A stretch of 64,000 nucleotides of DNA, from positions 171,585 to 235,584 of the forward strand of contig NZ_JACCPY010000004.1 in NCBI RefSeq assembly GCF_013426975.1, given 5' to 3'. Below, in pieces: positions 7,473 through 17,290 of this stretch. A program made the translations under genes and the position numbers. The stretch comes from Sphaerotilus sulfidivorans. GTDB lineage: Bacteria; Pseudomonadota; Gammaproteobacteria; Burkholderiales; Burkholderiaceae_C. The notes below the pieces were generated by a model. That model saw only the letters and a list, made by a program, of their open reading frames with translations, was not told the DNA's origin and made no database searches. Each line of letters begins with the position of its first letter. Within the stretch, counting starts at the first letter, position 1.

Positions 7473-9674
7473 ATGGACACCCAGAACTCCGGAGCGGGCA
7501 AGGCGCAGCTGCTGATCGACAGCCTGCGCATCGCGCTGGCGATGCGCTCGCGCGTGCCGGTGGTGCTGCAGACCGAGGCGGCCGAGTGCGGCCTGGCCTG
7601 CCTGGCCATGGTGCTGGGCCATTTCGGGGTGCGCACCGACCTGCTGGCGCTGCGCCGCCGCCATGCGGTGTCGCTGTCGGGCATGAGCCTGGGTGGGCTG
7701 GTGACGGTGGCCGCGGCAGAGCATCTGGCCTCGCGCGCGCTGCGGCTGGAGGTCGACGAGCTGGTGCAGCTGCGCCGGCCCTGCATCCTGCACTGGGACC
7801 TGAGCCACTTCGTCGTGCTGAAGGAGGCCGACGCCCGCGGCGCGGTCATCCTGGACCCGGCGCGGGGCGAGCGCCGGGTGAGCCGGCGCGAGCTGTCGGA
7901 GCATTTCACCGGCGTGGCGCTGGAGCTGTGGCCCGCCGAGGGCTTCCGGCCGCGGACCGAGCGCACCCGCGTCACGCTGCCACGGCTGATCGGCCAGGTG
8001 CGCGGCGGCGGCGCGATGCTGGCGCGGCTGCTGGCGCTGTCGCTGGCGCTGGAGGTGTTCGCGCTGGCGCATCCGCAGTTCACCCAGTGGGTGACCGACC
8101 AGGTGCTGCTGTCGCGCGACCATGAGCTGCTGACGCTGCTCGGCCTGGGCTTCGTGCTGATCACCGTGACCGAGCAGGGCCTGGCGCTGCTGCGCGGCTG
8201 GCTGCTGGCGGCGGTGTCGGCCTCGCTGAAGCTGCAGTGGCGCAGCAATGTGCTGCAGCATCTGCTCGATCTGCCGGTGGCCTGGTTCCAGAAGCGCCAC
8301 CTGGGCGACGTGATCTCGCGCTTCCAGTCGATCGACCACATCCAGCAGGTGCTGACCACCACCTTCGTCGAGGCCACGCTCGACGGGGTGATGGCGCTGT
8401 TCGCGCTCGGGCTGATGCTGATGTACAGCCCCAAGCTGGCCGGCGTGGCGGTGCTGGCGGTGCTGCTGTACACGCTGCTGCTGGTGCTGATCTTCCGGCC
8501 GCTGCTGCGCGCGCGCGAGGAGGAGATCGTGCGCGAGGCCACCCAGTCCTCGCATGTGCTGGAGTCGGTGCGCGGCGTGCGGGCGCTCAAGCTCTTCGGC
8601 CGTCAGGCCGAGCGGCGTGCGCACTGGCAGTCGCTGCTGGCGGCCGAGCTCAATGCCGGCCTGCGGGTGCAGGCGCTGCAGCTGGTGCGCAGCATCGGCC
8701 GCAGCCTGTTCTCCGGCCTGTCGACGGTGGCCATCCTGTGGATGGGCGCGCAGGCGGTGCTCGCGGGCGAACTGACGCTGGGCATGCTGCTGGCCTTCAT
8801 CGCCTACCGCACCCAGTTCGACGGCCGCATGACCGACCTGGTGATGAAGCTGCTGGAGCTGCGCCTGCTGCGCCTGGACGCCGAGCGTCTGGCCGACATC
8901 GTGCTCACGCCCACCGAGACCGAGGAGCAGGACGGCCGCGCCCCGCAGGGCCTGCCGCCGCCGGGCGCAGGCCAGCCGCTCGACATCCGCTGCCAGGGCC
9001 TGCGCTTTCGCTATTCCGACCATGAGCCCTTTGTCATCGACGGCCTGGATCTGGTGATTCCCGAGGGCCAGTGCGTGGCCGTCGTGGGGCCCTCGGGCGG
9101 CGGCAAGAGCACGCTGGTCAACCTGCTGCTGGGCGATCTCAGGCCGGTCGAGGGCGAGATCCGCGTCGCCGGCGTGCCGCTGGCGCGCATCGGCCGCACG
9201 CCCTGGCGCGCCTGCGTCGGCGCGGTGATGCAGGACGATGCGCTCTTCGCCGGCACGCTGGCCGAGAACATCGCCTTCTTCGACCCGCAGCCCGACCTGG
9301 CGCGCATCGGCCTGTGCGCCGAGCTGGCGGCGATCCGCGACGACATCGAGGCGATGCCGATGGGCCTGCACACCCTCGTCGGCGACATGGGCACGACGCT
9401 GTCGGGCGGGCAGAAGCAGCGCATCCTGCTGGCGCGTGCGCTCTACAAGGGCCCGCGGGTGCTGATCCTCGACGAGGCCACCAGCCACCTCGACGTGCAG
9501 CGCGAGGCCGGCGTCAATGCGGCGGTCGCGCGCATGGGCATCACCCGCATCGTCATCGCGCACCGCCCCGAGACGGTGGCCGCGGCCGAGCGGGTGGTGG
9601 CGCTGGAGGGCGGGCGCATCGTCTTCGACGGACCGCCGGCGGCGTGGCTGCAGCGGGTGGCCCGGCAGGGCTGA
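7473..9674 (+). CDS. C39-peptidase ABC exporter (bacteriocin/GG-peptide processing type)
   Basis: A 733-residue fusion of protease, membrane and ATPase domains. The N-terminal C39 peptidase has QTEAAECGLACLAMV with catalytic Cys39, His112 (in DLSHFVVLK) and Asp128, the full catalytic set. The transmembrane region covers about 165-460. The ATPase has Walker A GPSGGGKST, the signature LSGGQKQR and Walker B VLILDEATSHLD. Such proteins (CvaB, LagD types) cut leader peptides after a Gly-Gly pair and export the mature peptide. The start at 7473 has GAGAGA just upstream; an earlier in-frame codon at 7410 overlaps the HlyD gene and is unlikely. A 48-residue Gly-Gly leader peptide lies convergently 112 bp downstream and is the obvious substrate candidate. 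Confidence 0.92.
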   Translation: MDTQNSGAGKAQLLIDSLRIALAMRSRVPVVLQTEAAECGLACLAMVLGHFGVRTDLLALRRRHAVSLSGMSLGGLVTVAAAEHLASRALRLEVDELVQLRRPCILHWDLSHFVVLKEADARGAVILDPARGERRVSRRELSEHFTGVALELWPAEGFRPRTERTRVTLPRLIGQVRGGGAMLARLLALSLALEVFALAHPQFTQWVTDQVLLSRDHELLTLLGLGFVLITVTEQGLALLRGWLLAAVSASLKLQWRSNVLQHLLDLPVAWFQKRHLGDVISRFQSIDHIQQVLTTTFVEATLDGVMALFALGLMLMYSPKLAGVAVLAVLLYTLLLVLIFRPLLRAREEEIVREATQSSHVLESVRGVRALKLFGRQAERRAHWQSLLAAELNAGLRVQALQLVRSIGRSLFSGLSTVAILWMGAQAVLAGELTLGMLLAFIAYRTQFDGRMTDLVMKLLELRLLRLDAERLADIVLTPTETEEQDGRAPQGLPPPGAGQPLDIRCQGLRFRYSDHEPFVIDGLDLVIPEGQCVAVVGPSGGGKSTLVNLLLGDLRPVEGEIRVAGVPLARIGRTPWRACVGAVMQDDALFAGTLAENIAFFDPQPDLARIGLCAELAAIRDDIEAMPMGLHTLVGDMGTTLSGGQKQRILLARALYKGPRVLILDEATSHLDVQREAGVNAAVARMGITRIVIAHRPETVAAAERVVALEGGRIVFDGPPAAWLQRVARQG

Positions 9675-9714
9675 GACCGGGCCCGGGCCTGTCTGCCGGT
9701 CGATGAAAAGCACA

Positions 9715-9737
9715 AAGGGCCGCACGAGGCGGCCCTT
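9715..9737. terminator. Bidirectional terminator between ABC exporter and GG-peptide gene
   Basis: A perfect 9-bp stem, AAGGGCCGC with GCGGCCCTT, and a 5-base loop, placed between two converging genes. Read on the minus strand it is followed by a T-rich tail (TTTGTGCTTTTC), so it mainly terminates the small peptide gene. It can also stop the exporter transcript. Confidence 0.6.
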
Positions 9738-9785
9738 GCAAGGGGTGTGAGCCGGTCGCGCCGGTTCAGCACCGCATCGGCTGCA

Positions 9786-9932
9786 TCAGCACTTCGGCGG
9801 CTGGTGCTTGACCGGCTGGCTCGGCGGGCAGTAGCTGTAGCTCTTGGCGGCGAACAGGTGACGCAGCAGACCGCCGAACAGGAAAAAGCCGCCCGAGACC
9901 GCCTTCAGTTCTTCCTTCTTGAGTTCACGCAT
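9786..9932 (-). CDS. Double-glycine leader peptide (candidate bacteriocin or signal peptide)
   Basis: A 48-residue precursor. The first 15 residues, MRELKKEELKAVSGG, are a typical leader for C39 peptidases: charged and amphipathic, with a hydrophobic pattern before Gly14-Gly15. Cleavage there would release a 33-residue peptide starting FFLFGGLLRHLF, with a hydrophobic, basic front, a proline-rich tail and two cysteines (35 and 48) that could form a disulfide. The ATG at 9932 is preceded by GGAAGGA at ideal spacing. An in-frame codon at 9989 would add a histidine-rich stretch without a ribosome site. It converges on the C39 ABC exporter and has a good promoter at 10036-10064. No immunity protein is recognisable. 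The function (antibacterial or signalling) is inferred from leader and context. Confidence 0.75.
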   Translation of the reverse strand: MRELKKEELKAVSGGFFLFGGLLRHLFAAKSYSYCPPSQPVKHQPPKC

Positions 9933-10035
9933 GATCGTTCCTTCCGTGTGGTGGTGATGAATGGTGTGGACGAGCCGAGCCGGTGCCATCCGGTGCCGGA
10001 TCGGAGCGCGGTGTCCTGGGTGTTGCGCTGCGTGC

Positions 10036-10064
10036 AGTATTTAACGAAAAGTTACTTTTGGCAA
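10036..10064 (-). promoter_or_regulatory. Sigma-70 type promoter of the GG-peptide gene
   Basis: On the minus strand TTGCCA (10064-10059, five of six to consensus) and AATACT (10041-10036, four of six) are separated by exactly 17 bp. Transcription would start near 10029, giving a leader of roughly 95 bases before the ATG at 9932. The spacer holds GTAAC and GTTA half-sites around CTTTTC that might bind a regulator. The region is conspicuously A+T-rich for this chromosome. Confidence 0.5.
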
Positions 10065-10165
10065 CACTCCGGCAAGGCCTGGGGCCATCGGGTGCGGGCG
10101 GGCCTCAGCACGGGGCAAGGAAGGGGTGACGTGGCGAGGCGGCGAGGCGACGCGCTGGGCCGCGC

Positions 10166-10987
10166 TCACCAGGTGGTGTCGGACAGGCGATGCGGGTCGA
10201 GCGTCGGCACATGCGAGCCGGTCATCTGCAGCGCGCCGGGCAGCAGCTCGGCGCGGATCTGGCGGGTGGCGGGCTGCGGCTCGCCGTCGATGAGGATGGG
10301 CATCGGCTGTGCGGCCTCGATGCGCAGGCGCAGCGCGGGGCGGGCCGGCGGCCGCGCCGCGGGGTGCAGCAGGCGCTGCCAGAGCGGGCGCTGCGGCTCG
10401 TCGAGCAGATGCAGCAGCGCGTCGTCGATCAGCACCGGGGCGATGCGATCAGGCGCATCGCGGTCGGCCGGCGGCGGGGTGGCGTTGCACAGGCGCAGGC
10501 GCCGCACCGGCTGCGGCAGCGCGACGCGGTGCTGGTCGATCCACAGCGACAGCGGCTGACCGGCCTCGATCCGCACCAGTCCGGCGAAATGCAGCACCGC
10601 CGCGTCGGTCTCGATCAGGCCGATGTCGACCGCGGCGGTCGGTGCATGCAGCGCATGCAGCAGGGCCTGGCGCCAGTCGAGCTGGTCGAGGTGCAGGCTG
10701 CAGGCCACCTCGTTGTGCTGACCTGCCGGCACCAGGCCGACCCGCAGACCGCCCTTGAGCAGCGCCGGCAGCATCGCGTGCAGCGTGCCGTCGCCGCCGA
10801 TCAGCGCGATGCGGGTGCGCGGCGCCAGGATGCTCAGCCGCGCCCGGGCCTCGGTCACGCTGGCGGCGCTCAGCAGCGGCACGCCGGGGGCATGGCGCGC
10901 CAGCCAGTCGGCCACCGGGTGGCGCAGCTCGCCGGCCCGGCCCCGCGCGGCCAGCGCATTGAGCAGCACGACAGCCGGCGGCGCCAC
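10166..10987 (-). CDS. Diacylglycerol/lipid kinase-like protein
   Basis: A 273-residue protein with the fold pattern of the diacylglycerol kinase catalytic domain (DAGK, YegS/LcbK type). VVLLNALA comes near the start, then IALIGGDGTLHAMLPAL with the GGDGT nucleotide-binding loop, then VPAGQHNEVACSL in place of the usual GTGNDFA loop. The substitution of that second loop makes the true substrate uncertain. I start at GTG 10987, which follows a G-rich stretch and leaves 19 bp after the dehydrogenase stop. The open frame extends to 11062 but would overlap that gene. It is on the same strand as the 3-hydroxyacyl-CoA dehydrogenase and probably co-transcribed. Confidence 0.6.
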   Translation of the reverse strand: MAPPAVVLLNALAARGRAGELRHPVADWLARHAPGVPLLSAASVTEARARLSILAPRTRIALIGGDGTLHAMLPALLKGGLRVGLVPAGQHNEVACSLHLDQLDWRQALLHALHAPTAAVDIGLIETDAAVLHFAGLVRIEAGQPLSLWIDQHRVALPQPVRRLRLCNATPPPADRDAPDRIAPVLIDDALLHLLDEPQRPLWQRLLHPAARPPARPALRLRIEAAQPMPILIDGEPQPATRQIRAELLPGALQMTGSHVPTLDPHRLSDTTW

Positions 10988-11006
10988 GATGCGGCCGCCC
11001 CGGTCT

Positions 11007-11855
11007 TCAGTAGCTGTAGACGCCGCGGCCGGTCTTGCGACCCAGCCAGCCGGCGGCCACATATTCCTTCAGCAGCGGGCAGGGACGGTACTTGGAGTCG
11101 TTGAACTCCTGCATGTAGACGTTCATCACCGCCAGGCAGACATCCAGGCCGATCATGTCGGCCAGCGCCAGCGGGCCGATCGGCTGGTTGCAGCCCAGCT
11201 TCATGCCGGCGTCGATGTCCTCCGGCGAGGCCAGGCCTTCGGCCAGCACGAAGAAGGCCTCGTTGATCATCGGCACCAGGATGCGGTTGACGACGAAGCC
11301 CGGCGCGTTCTTCACCGTGATCGGCGTCTTGCCCAGGCGGGTGGACAGCTCGTGCACCGCGGCGTGGGTGGCGTCCGAGGTCTGCAGGCCGCGGATGATC
11401 TCGACCAGCGCCATCATCGGCACCGGGTTGAAGAAGTGCATGCCGATGAAGCGGTCGGCGCGCTGGGTCTTGGCGGCCAGCTGGGTGATCGAGATCGAGC
11501 TGGTGTTGGTGGCGACGATCACCTCCGGCGCCAGCAGCGCGTCGAGCTGGCCGAGGATCTTGATCTTCAGCGCCTCGTTCTCGGTGGCGGCCTCGATGAC
11601 CAGCTGCGCGGCCTTCAGGTCGTCGTAGCTGGTCGAGGGCTTGATGCGGGCCAGCGCGGCGGCCTTCTGCTCGGCGGTGAGCTTCTCCTTCTTGATCAGG
11701 CGGTCGAAGCTGCCGGCGACGGTGGCCAGGCCCTTCTGGACCGCCGCCTCGCTGATGTCGACCATGACGACGTCGAGACCGGCCTGCGCGCAGACCTGCG
11801 CGATGCCGTTGCCCATGGTGCCGGCGCCGATGATGCCGACGGTCTGGATGCTCAT
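11007..11855 (-). CDS. 3-hydroxybutyryl-CoA dehydrogenase
   Basis: A 282-residue NAD(P)-dependent dehydrogenase, the standard length for stand-alone members. It begins with a Rossmann loop, VGIIGAGTMGNGIAQVCA. It has the family segment ATNTSSISIT and the catalytic dyad region GMHFFNPVPMM (His) with NAPGFVVNRI, plus a C-terminal dimer domain ending GRKTGRGVY. It interconverts acetoacetyl-CoA and 3-hydroxybutyryl-CoA, in butyrate/polyhydroxybutyrate or fatty acid metabolism. A palindrome 60 bp upstream of the start (11916-11927) may be a TetR-family operator. It lies upstream of the lipid kinase-like gene on the same strand. Confidence 0.92.
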   Translation of the reverse strand: MSIQTVGIIGAGTMGNGIAQVCAQAGLDVVMVDISEAAVQKGLATVAGSFDRLIKKEKLTAEQKAAALARIKPSTSYDDLKAAQLVIEAATENEALKIKILGQLDALLAPEVIVATNTSSISITQLAAKTQRADRFIGMHFFNPVPMMALVEIIRGLQTSDATHAAVHELSTRLGKTPITVKNAPGFVVNRILVPMINEAFFVLAEGLASPEDIDAGMKLGCNQPIGPLALADMIGLDVCLAVMNVYMQEFNDSKYRPCPLLKEYVAAGWLGRKTGRGVYSY

Positions 11856-11915
11856 GTGGGTGCTCCGGGAAAGGTGAGGGGGATGAAGGGGCTCGGACAG
11901 AGGGGTCCGAAAAAA

Positions 11916-11927
11916 GAACGGTCGTTC
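11916..11927. promoter_or_regulatory. Short palindrome upstream of the hydroxybutyryl-CoA dehydrogenase gene
   Basis: GAACG and CGTTC flank a GT centre, 60 bp before the dehydrogenase start and on the far side from valS. Operators of this style are typical of TetR-family repressors of acyl-CoA or phenylacetate catabolism in proteobacteria. Assignment to a particular regulator is not possible from the sequence. Confidence 0.3.
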
Positions 11928-12053
11928 GATTCTGCCTGAGGCCGCTCACGCCGGCCTGACGCCAGTCACTCTTCTTAGAATCATGCCCTTGTCCGCGCCT
12001 GACCGCGAGCGCCGTGCGCATGCGGCCAGCGGACCCGATCACCCGTGCCCACC

Positions 12054-14915
12054 ATGACCGACGCCCTCAACGCCCTGTCCAAATCGTTCGAACCGTCCCC
12101 CATCGAGGCCCGCTGGGCGCCGCAGTGGGAGGCCAGCGGCGTCTACGCGCCGACGCTCGATCCGAGCAAGCCGTCGTTCTGCATCCAGCTGCCGCCGCCC
12201 AATGTCACCGGCACGCTGCACATGGGCCACGCGTTCAACCAGACGATCATGGACTCGCTGGCGCGCTACCACCGCATGTCGGGCGACAACACGCTGTGGG
12301 TGCCCGGCACCGACCACGCCGGCATCGCCACGCAGATCGTCGTCGAGCGCCAGCTGCAGGGCCAGGGCGTCAGCCGCCACGACCTGGGCCGCAAGAACTT
12401 CGTCGCCAAGGTCTGGGAGTGGAAAGCACAGTCCGGTGCCACCATCACCCAGCAGATGCGCCGCATGGGCGACTCGGTGAGCTGGTCGCACGAGTACTTC
12501 ACGATGGACGAGAAGCTCTCGAAGGTCGTCACCGAGACCTTCGTGCGCCTGCATGAGGAAGGCCTGATCTACCGCGGCAAGCGCCTGGTGAGCTGGGACC
12601 CGATCCTGAAGTCCGCCGTCTCCGACCTGGAAGTCGAGAGCGAGGAGGAGAACGGCTCGCTGTGGCACATCCGCTACCCGGTCGACGGCTCGGACGAGTC
12701 GCTGGTGGTGGCGACGACCCGCCCCGAGACGATGCTGGGCGACACCGCGGTGATGGTGCACCCGGAGGACGAGCGCTACACGCACCTGATCGGCAAGCAG
12801 GTGAAGCTGCCGATCACCGGCCGCCTGGTGCCGGTGATCGCCGACGCCTATGTCGACAAGGAATTCGGCACCGGCGTCGTCAAGGTCACGCCCGCGCACG
12901 ACACCAACGACTACCAGGTCGGCCTGCGCCACGGCCTGCCGATGCTGACCATCTTCGATCTGGAGGCGAAGGTCAGCGCGCACGAGGCCGCTGACATCCC
13001 GACTGAATACGTCGGCGTGGATCGCTTCGTCGCGCGCAAGCAGATCGTCGCTGCGCTGGAAGCCGACGGCCTGCTGGTGGAAGTGAAGCCGCACAAGCTG
13101 ATGGTGCCGCGCTGCGCCCGCACCGGTCAGGTGATCGAGCCGATGCTGACCGACCAGTGGTTCGTCGCGATGACCAAGGCCGGCGCCAACGGCAAGTCGA
13201 TTGCCGAGGAAGCGATCGAGGCGGTGGACTCGGGCGACGTGAAGTTCGTGCCGGAGAACTGGGTCAACACCTACAACCAGTGGATGAAGAACATCCAGGA
13301 CTGGTGCATCTCGCGCCAGCTCTGGTGGGGCCACCAGATCCCGGCGTGGTACGGCTCGGAGGGCCAGCTCTTCGTCGCCCGCAGCGAGGAGGAAGCCCGC
13401 GAGAAGGCTGCGGCCGCCGGCTACACCGGTGAGCTCAAGCGCGACGAGGACGTGCTCGACACCTGGTACTCGTCGGCGCTGGTGCCGTTCTCGACGCTCG
13501 GCTGGCCCGAGCAGACGATCGAGCAGGACCTGTTCCTGCCGAGCAGCGTGCTGGTGACCGGCTACGACATCATCTTCTTCTGGGTCGCCCGGATGATCAT
13601 GATGACCAAGCACTTCACCGGCAAGGTGCCGTTCAAGCACGTCTACATCCACGGTCTGGTGCTGGACGCGCAGGGCAAGAAGATGTCGAAGTCGGAAGGC
13701 AATGTGCTGGATCCGGTCGACCTGATCGACGGCATCGCGCTGCCGGAGCTGCTGGACAAGCGCACCGTCGGCCTGCGCAAGCCCGAGACCGCGCCGAAGG
13801 TGCGCAAGGCCACCGAGAAGGAGTTCCCCGAGGGCATTCCGGCCTACGGCGCGGACGCGCTGCGCTTCACCTTCGCGGCGATGGCCACGCTGGGCCGCTC
13901 GGTCAACTTCGACTCCAAGCGCTGCGAGGGCTACCGCAACTTCTGCAACAAGCTCTGGAATGCCACCCGCTTCGTGCTGATGAACACGGAGGGGCAGGAC
14001 TGCGGCCTGAAGGACCACACCGCCGAGGAATGCGCCACCGGCGCCTACCTGCGCTTCAGCCCGGCCGACCGCTGGATCACCGGCGAGCTGCAGCGCGTCG
14101 AGCATGCGGTCGCGCAGGGCTTCAAGGACTACCGCCTCGACAACGTCGCCAACGCGATCTACCAGTTCGTCTGGGACGAGTACTGCGACTGGTACCTGGA
14201 GATCGCCAAGGTCCAGCTGCAGGTGGCCAAGGATGCCGGCGACGAGGCCTCGGCGCGCGCCACCCGCCGCACGCTGATCCGCGTGCTGGAGACGACGCTG
14301 CGCCTGCTGCATCCGGTGGCGCCCTTCATCACCGCCGAGCTGTGGAACGGCGTGGCGGTGGTGGCCGGCCGCAAGGCGGCGGATGCCGCCGACTCGATCG
14401 TGACCGCGGCCTACCCGGTGGCGGTGCTGGAGAAGATCGATCCGGCCGCCGACGCCTGGGTCGCGCGCCTGAAGGAGATCGTCGGCGTGGTGCGTGCGCT
14501 GCGCAGCGAGATGAACCTGTCGCCGGCCGAGCGCGTGCCGCTGCTGACCTGCGGCGACGCCGATTTCGTGGCTTCGGCCGCGCCGGTGATCCGTGCGCTG
14601 GCCAAGCTGGCCGAGGTGCAGGTCATCCAGGACGAGGCCGCCTTCGCCGAGGCCAGCGCGCTCGCGCCCGTGGCGGTGCAGGGCGCGGCGCGCCTGGCGC
14701 TGAAGGTGGAGATCGATGTCGAGGCCGAGCGCGTGCGTCTGGGCAAGGAGGTCGCCCGCCTGAGCGGCGAGATCGCCAAGGCCCAGGCCAAGCTGGCCAA
14801 CGAGAGCTTCGTGGCGCGTGCGCCGGCGGCCGTCGTCGAGCAGGAGCGCGCGCGGATCGCCGCGTTCAGCGAGACGCTGGCGAAGCTGCAGTCGCAGCTG
14901 CAGCGCCTGGGCTGA
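12054..14915 (+). CDS. valS: Valyl-tRNA synthetase
   Basis: A 953-residue class I aminoacyl-tRNA synthetase that charges tRNA-Val. The HIGH-type motif appears as LHMGHAF near residue 55 and the KMSKS loop as [14 protein letters not shown]. The editing (CP1) domain includes VPGTDHAG and the [12 protein letters not shown] segment. The C-terminus is a coiled coil (about 890-953) typical of ValRS. I take the ATG at 12054; a GTG at 12045 would add three residues. The length agrees with bacterial ValRS. It is convergent with the 2-hydroxyacid dehydrogenase-like gene, and the 3' ends overlap by 50 bp. Confidence 0.97.
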   Translation: MTDALNALSKSFEPSPIEARWAPQWEASGVYAPTLDPSKPSFCIQLPPPNVTGTLHMGHAFNQTIMDSLARYHRMSGDNTLWVPGTDHAGIATQIVVERQLQGQGVSRHDLGRKNFVAKVWEWKAQSGATITQQMRRMGDSVSWSHEYFTMDEKLSKVVTETFVRLHEEGLIYRGKRLVSWDPILKSAVSDLEVESEEENGSLWHIRYPVDGSDESLVVATTRPETMLGDTAVMVHPEDERYTHLIGKQVKLPITGRLVPVIADAYVDKEFGTGVVKVTPAHDTNDYQVGLRHGLPMLTIFDLEAKVSAHEAADIPTEYVGVDRFVARKQIVAALEADGLLVEVKPHKLMVPRCARTGQVIEPMLTDQWFVAMTKAGANGKSIAEEAIEAVDSGDVKFVPENWVNTYNQWMKNIQDWCISRQLWWGHQIPAWYGSEGQLFVARSEEEAREKAAAAGYTGELKRDEDVLDTWYSSALVPFSTLGWPEQTIEQDLFLPSSVLVTGYDIIFFWVARMIMMTKHFTGKVPFKHVYIHGLVLDAQGKKMSKSEGNVLDPVDLIDGIALPELLDKRTVGLRKPETAPKVRKATEKEFPEGIPAYGADALRFTFAAMATLGRSVNFDSKRCEGYRNFCNKLWNATRFVLMNTEGQDCGLKDHTAEECATGAYLRFSPADRWITGELQRVEHAVAQGFKDYRLDNVANAIYQFVWDEYCDWYLEIAKVQLQVAKDAGDEASARATRRTLIRVLETTLRLLHPVAPFITAELWNGVAVVAGRKAADAADSIVTAAYPVAVLEKIDPAADAWVARLKEIVGVVRALRSEMNLSPAERVPLLTCGDADFVASAAPVIRALAKLAEVQVIQDEAAFAEASALAPVAVQGAARLALKVEIDVEAERVRLGKEVARLSGEIAKAQAKLANESFVARAPAAVVEQERARIAAFSETLAKLQSQLQRLG

Positions 14916-15882
14916 GCGCACCGCCCATCGGCGGCAGCACCAGCTCGCCGAGCTCGGCCGGCATCGTGACCACCCGGTCGCCGGCCGGCTTCATCCGCAG
15001 GATCTCGTCGAGCCGGCGGGCCACGCCCCAGGCACTGCGCAGCCGTGCCTCGCGGGTGTAGGCGGCCAGCCGGGGGGTCAGCACCAGGCCGCGCACCCCA
15101 TGCAGCGGGTGGCCCTCGCTGCGGGTCTCCGGTCCGGCCTGGTCCATCCAGGCGGCCGTCAGGCGGCCGCTGCGCAGCACCGTGGCCAGCGCCCGGGGCT
15201 CGAACAGGTCCAGCGGCGAGACACTGGCCAGCACCAGACCGGGTCGGCAGCCGGCCAGCACCCGCTCGCCCAGCAGGCCGGCGTAGCGGGGGAAGAAGTC
15301 GAGCTGCACGCTGACCGCATCGCTGCGCGCGAACAGCTCCTGCAGCCCGACCGGCTGCACGCCCCAGCGTGCCCAGTGCGCGCTGCCGGCATGCAGGGCC
15401 GGGTCGTAGCCCAGCACCCGGGTGCCCAGCACCTGCAGCAGCTGCGCCAGCCGGCGCGCGGTGGCTCCCATGCCGACCAGCCCGACGGTGCTGTGGCCGA
15501 GTTCGCGCCCGCCGGCCGGCGCCGGCTCGCGCGGATCGGGCCGCAGCAGCGACATCAGCGCGCCGAGCAGGAACTCGGCCTCGGCCGGCGCGGCGGCATC
15601 CGCGCAGCGCACCACCTCGACACGGGCGCGCTCGCAGGCATGGAAGTCGATGCGCTCTGGCCCGCCCACCACCCGGCCGATGGCCAGCAGTCGCGGCAGT
15701 CGACCCAGCAGCCGCCGGTCGATCGCCACCGAGGCGGGCAGCATCGCCGCGCGAGCCTGCGGCAGCAGGTCTGCCAGCACCCGTGCGTCCTGCGCCAGAC
15801 GGGGCGCGTGGAACACCTCATGACGCTGCTCCAGCCAGCGCAGCACCTCGGGCTCAAGCGGTTCAGCAACAAGCAGGTCCAT
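14866..15882 (-). CDS. D-isomer 2-hydroxyacid dehydrogenase-like protein, catalytic residues altered
   Basis: A 338-residue protein with the fold of NAD-dependent D-2-hydroxyacid dehydrogenases. The nucleotide-binding loop [19 protein letters not shown] is intact. The two signature catalytic sites are not. Where the family has a VARG segment there is [12 protein letters not shown] with no arginine, and the usual TPH is TPRLAAYT, so the catalytic histidine is replaced by arginine. The protein may bind NAD without being an oxidoreductase, or act on another substrate. ATG 15882 is preferred; a TTG at 15894 is also in frame. The last 50 bp overlap the end of valS in the opposite direction. Confidence 0.7.
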   Translation of the reverse strand: MDLLVAEPLEPEVLRWLEQRHEVFHAPRLAQDARVLADLLPQARAAMLPASVAIDRRLLGRLPRLLAIGRVVGGPERIDFHACERARVEVVRCADAAAPAEAEFLLGALMSLLRPDPREPAPAGGRELGHSTVGLVGMGATARRLAQLLQVLGTRVLGYDPALHAGSAHWARWGVQPVGLQELFARSDAVSVQLDFFPRYAGLLGERVLAGCRPGLVLASVSPLDLFEPRALATVLRSGRLTAAWMDQAGPETRSEGHPLHGVRGLVLTPRLAAYTREARLRSAWGVARRLDEILRMKPAGDRVVTMPAELGELVLPPMGGALSPGAAAATAASPASR

Positions 15883-16073
15883 GAAAAGCGGCAAAACGTG
15901 AAGGATCCGTAAGCTTCGATGTTAATCAGTAGCGCGATGTATTACGGTCCCCTGATCGAGCGTGGAGATGACACCATCTCATGCCAGAATTGATCGAGAA
16001 GCCGTGCTTTTGCCGGTCAATTCAACAACTTTGGCAATCCGTTCTCTTTTCTTCGCTCCAGGGGGACCTGTCC

Positions 16074-16943
16074 ATGCAACTCGTCAAGAAAGCCATCTTT
16101 CCGGTCGCCGGTCTCGGCACCCGTTTCCTGCCGGCCACCAAGGCCCAGCCCAAGGAAATGATGCCGGTCGTCGACAAGCCGCTGATCCAGTACGCGGTGG
16201 AAGAGGCCTACGCTGCGGGCGTGCGCGAGATGATCTTCGTCACCGGCCGCCACAAGCGTGCGATCGAGGACCATTTCGACATGACCTACGAACTGGAGGT
16301 CTCGCTCGAGAACGCGCAGAAGCACGAGCTGCTGAAGGTGGTGCGCAGCATCAAGCCGAAGGACATGGAGTGCATCTACGTGCGCCAGGCGCAGGCGCTG
16401 GGCCTGGGCCATGCGGTGCTGTGCGGCCAGCGGCTGGTCGGCAACGAGCCCTTCGCGGTGCTGCTGGCCGATGACCTGATGATCGGCGAGCCGCCGGTGC
16501 TCAAGCAGATGGTCGACCAGTTCAACGACTGGCGCGCCTCCATCCTGGCGGTGCAGGAAGTGCCGGCCGAGCACACCAAGCGCTACGGCATCGTCGCCGG
16601 CACGCTGGTCAACGATCACCTGATGGATGTCAGCAACATCGTCGAGAAGCCGGCGCCTGAAGTCGCGCCGTCGCGCTGGGGCGTGGCCGGCCGCTACATC
16701 CTGACGCCGGGCGTGTTCCACGAGATCGCCACCCAGCCGCGCGGCGTCGGCGGCGAGATCCAGCTGACCGACGGCATCGCCGCGCTGCTGCGCCGCGAGA
16801 AGGTCTTCGCCTACCGCTACGAAGGCCGCCGCTACGACTGCGGCAGCAAGGATGGTTTCCTCGAGGCCAATGTCGAGCTGGCGCTGCGCCACCCCGAGCT
16901 GGGCAAGGGCTTCCGCGACTATCTGCGCAATCTCGAGATCTGA
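16074..16943 (+). CDS. galU: UTP-glucose-1-phosphate uridylyltransferase
   Basis: A 289-residue enzyme making UDP-glucose from UTP and glucose-1-phosphate, the precursor of cell-surface polysaccharides. It starts [18 protein letters not shown], the canonical GalU N-terminus, followed by [17 protein letters not shown]. The ribosome site AGGGGGA lies 10 bp upstream of 16074. The frame is open from 15981 but the upstream part has no homology. [13 protein letters not shown] and the C-terminal [17 protein letters not shown] motif are intact. It stands alone, with the tusA-like gene converging on it. Confidence 0.96.
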   Translation: MQLVKKAIFPVAGLGTRFLPATKAQPKEMMPVVDKPLIQYAVEEAYAAGVREMIFVTGRHKRAIEDHFDMTYELEVSLENAQKHELLKVVRSIKPKDMECIYVRQAQALGLGHAVLCGQRLVGNEPFAVLLADDLMIGEPPVLKQMVDQFNDWRASILAVQEVPAEHTKRYGIVAGTLVNDHLMDVSNIVEKPAPEVAPSRWGVAGRYILTPGVFHEIATQPRGVGGEIQLTDGIAALLRREKVFAYRYEGRRYDCGSKDGFLEANVELALRHPELGKGFRDYLRNLEI

Positions 16944-16989
16944 GGATCGCCGGGCCCTCGGGACCGGTCGCGGCTGCGGCCGTGCGCGC

Positions 16990-17244
16990 TCAGCGCCGCC
17001 GCAGCAGATGCACCATCTCGCCGTCGTCCAGCGTCTGCTGGGCCAGCAGGGCGTTGCCGGTCTGGCGGCTGAAGGCCTGGAAGTCGCGCAGCGAGCCGGG
17101 GTCGGTGGCACGCACCTTCAGCACCTGGCCGCTGTCCATGTCGGCCAGCGCCTTCTTGGCCTTCAGGATCGGCAGCGGGCAGTTCAGGCCGCGCGCGTCG
17201 ACCTCGCGGTCGGCGGCGGGCAGGGTGGTGTCATCGGTGTTCAT
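16990..17244 (-). CDS. TusA/SirA-family sulfur carrier protein
   Basis: An 84-residue protein of the TusA family. The hallmark is GLNCPLPILKAKKAL with the CPxP motif; Cys22 would carry a persulfide for sulfur relay (tRNA thiolation or molybdenum cofactor chemistry). Length and motif are normal. Which relay it serves cannot be told from the sequence. It lies 46 bp downstream of ppk on the same strand and may be transcribed from it. Confidence 0.85.
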   Translation of the reverse strand: MNTDDTTLPAADREVDARGLNCPLPILKAKKALADMDSGQVLKVRATDPGSLRDFQAFSRQTGNALLAQQTLDDGEMVHLLRRR

Positions 17245-17290
17245 CGGTGGCCTTCTCGTCTCGATCTGCCACCGATTCTAGTTCGCGGGC

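Noticed and set aside
7326..9725. 799-codon minus-strand frame opposite the C39 ABC exporter
   Set aside because: Gln/His/Arg-rich translation without domains; the exporter on the plus strand is unambiguous.
12039..14921. 960-codon minus-strand frame opposite valS
   Set aside because: Mirror of valS caused by codon bias; no homology or ribosome site.
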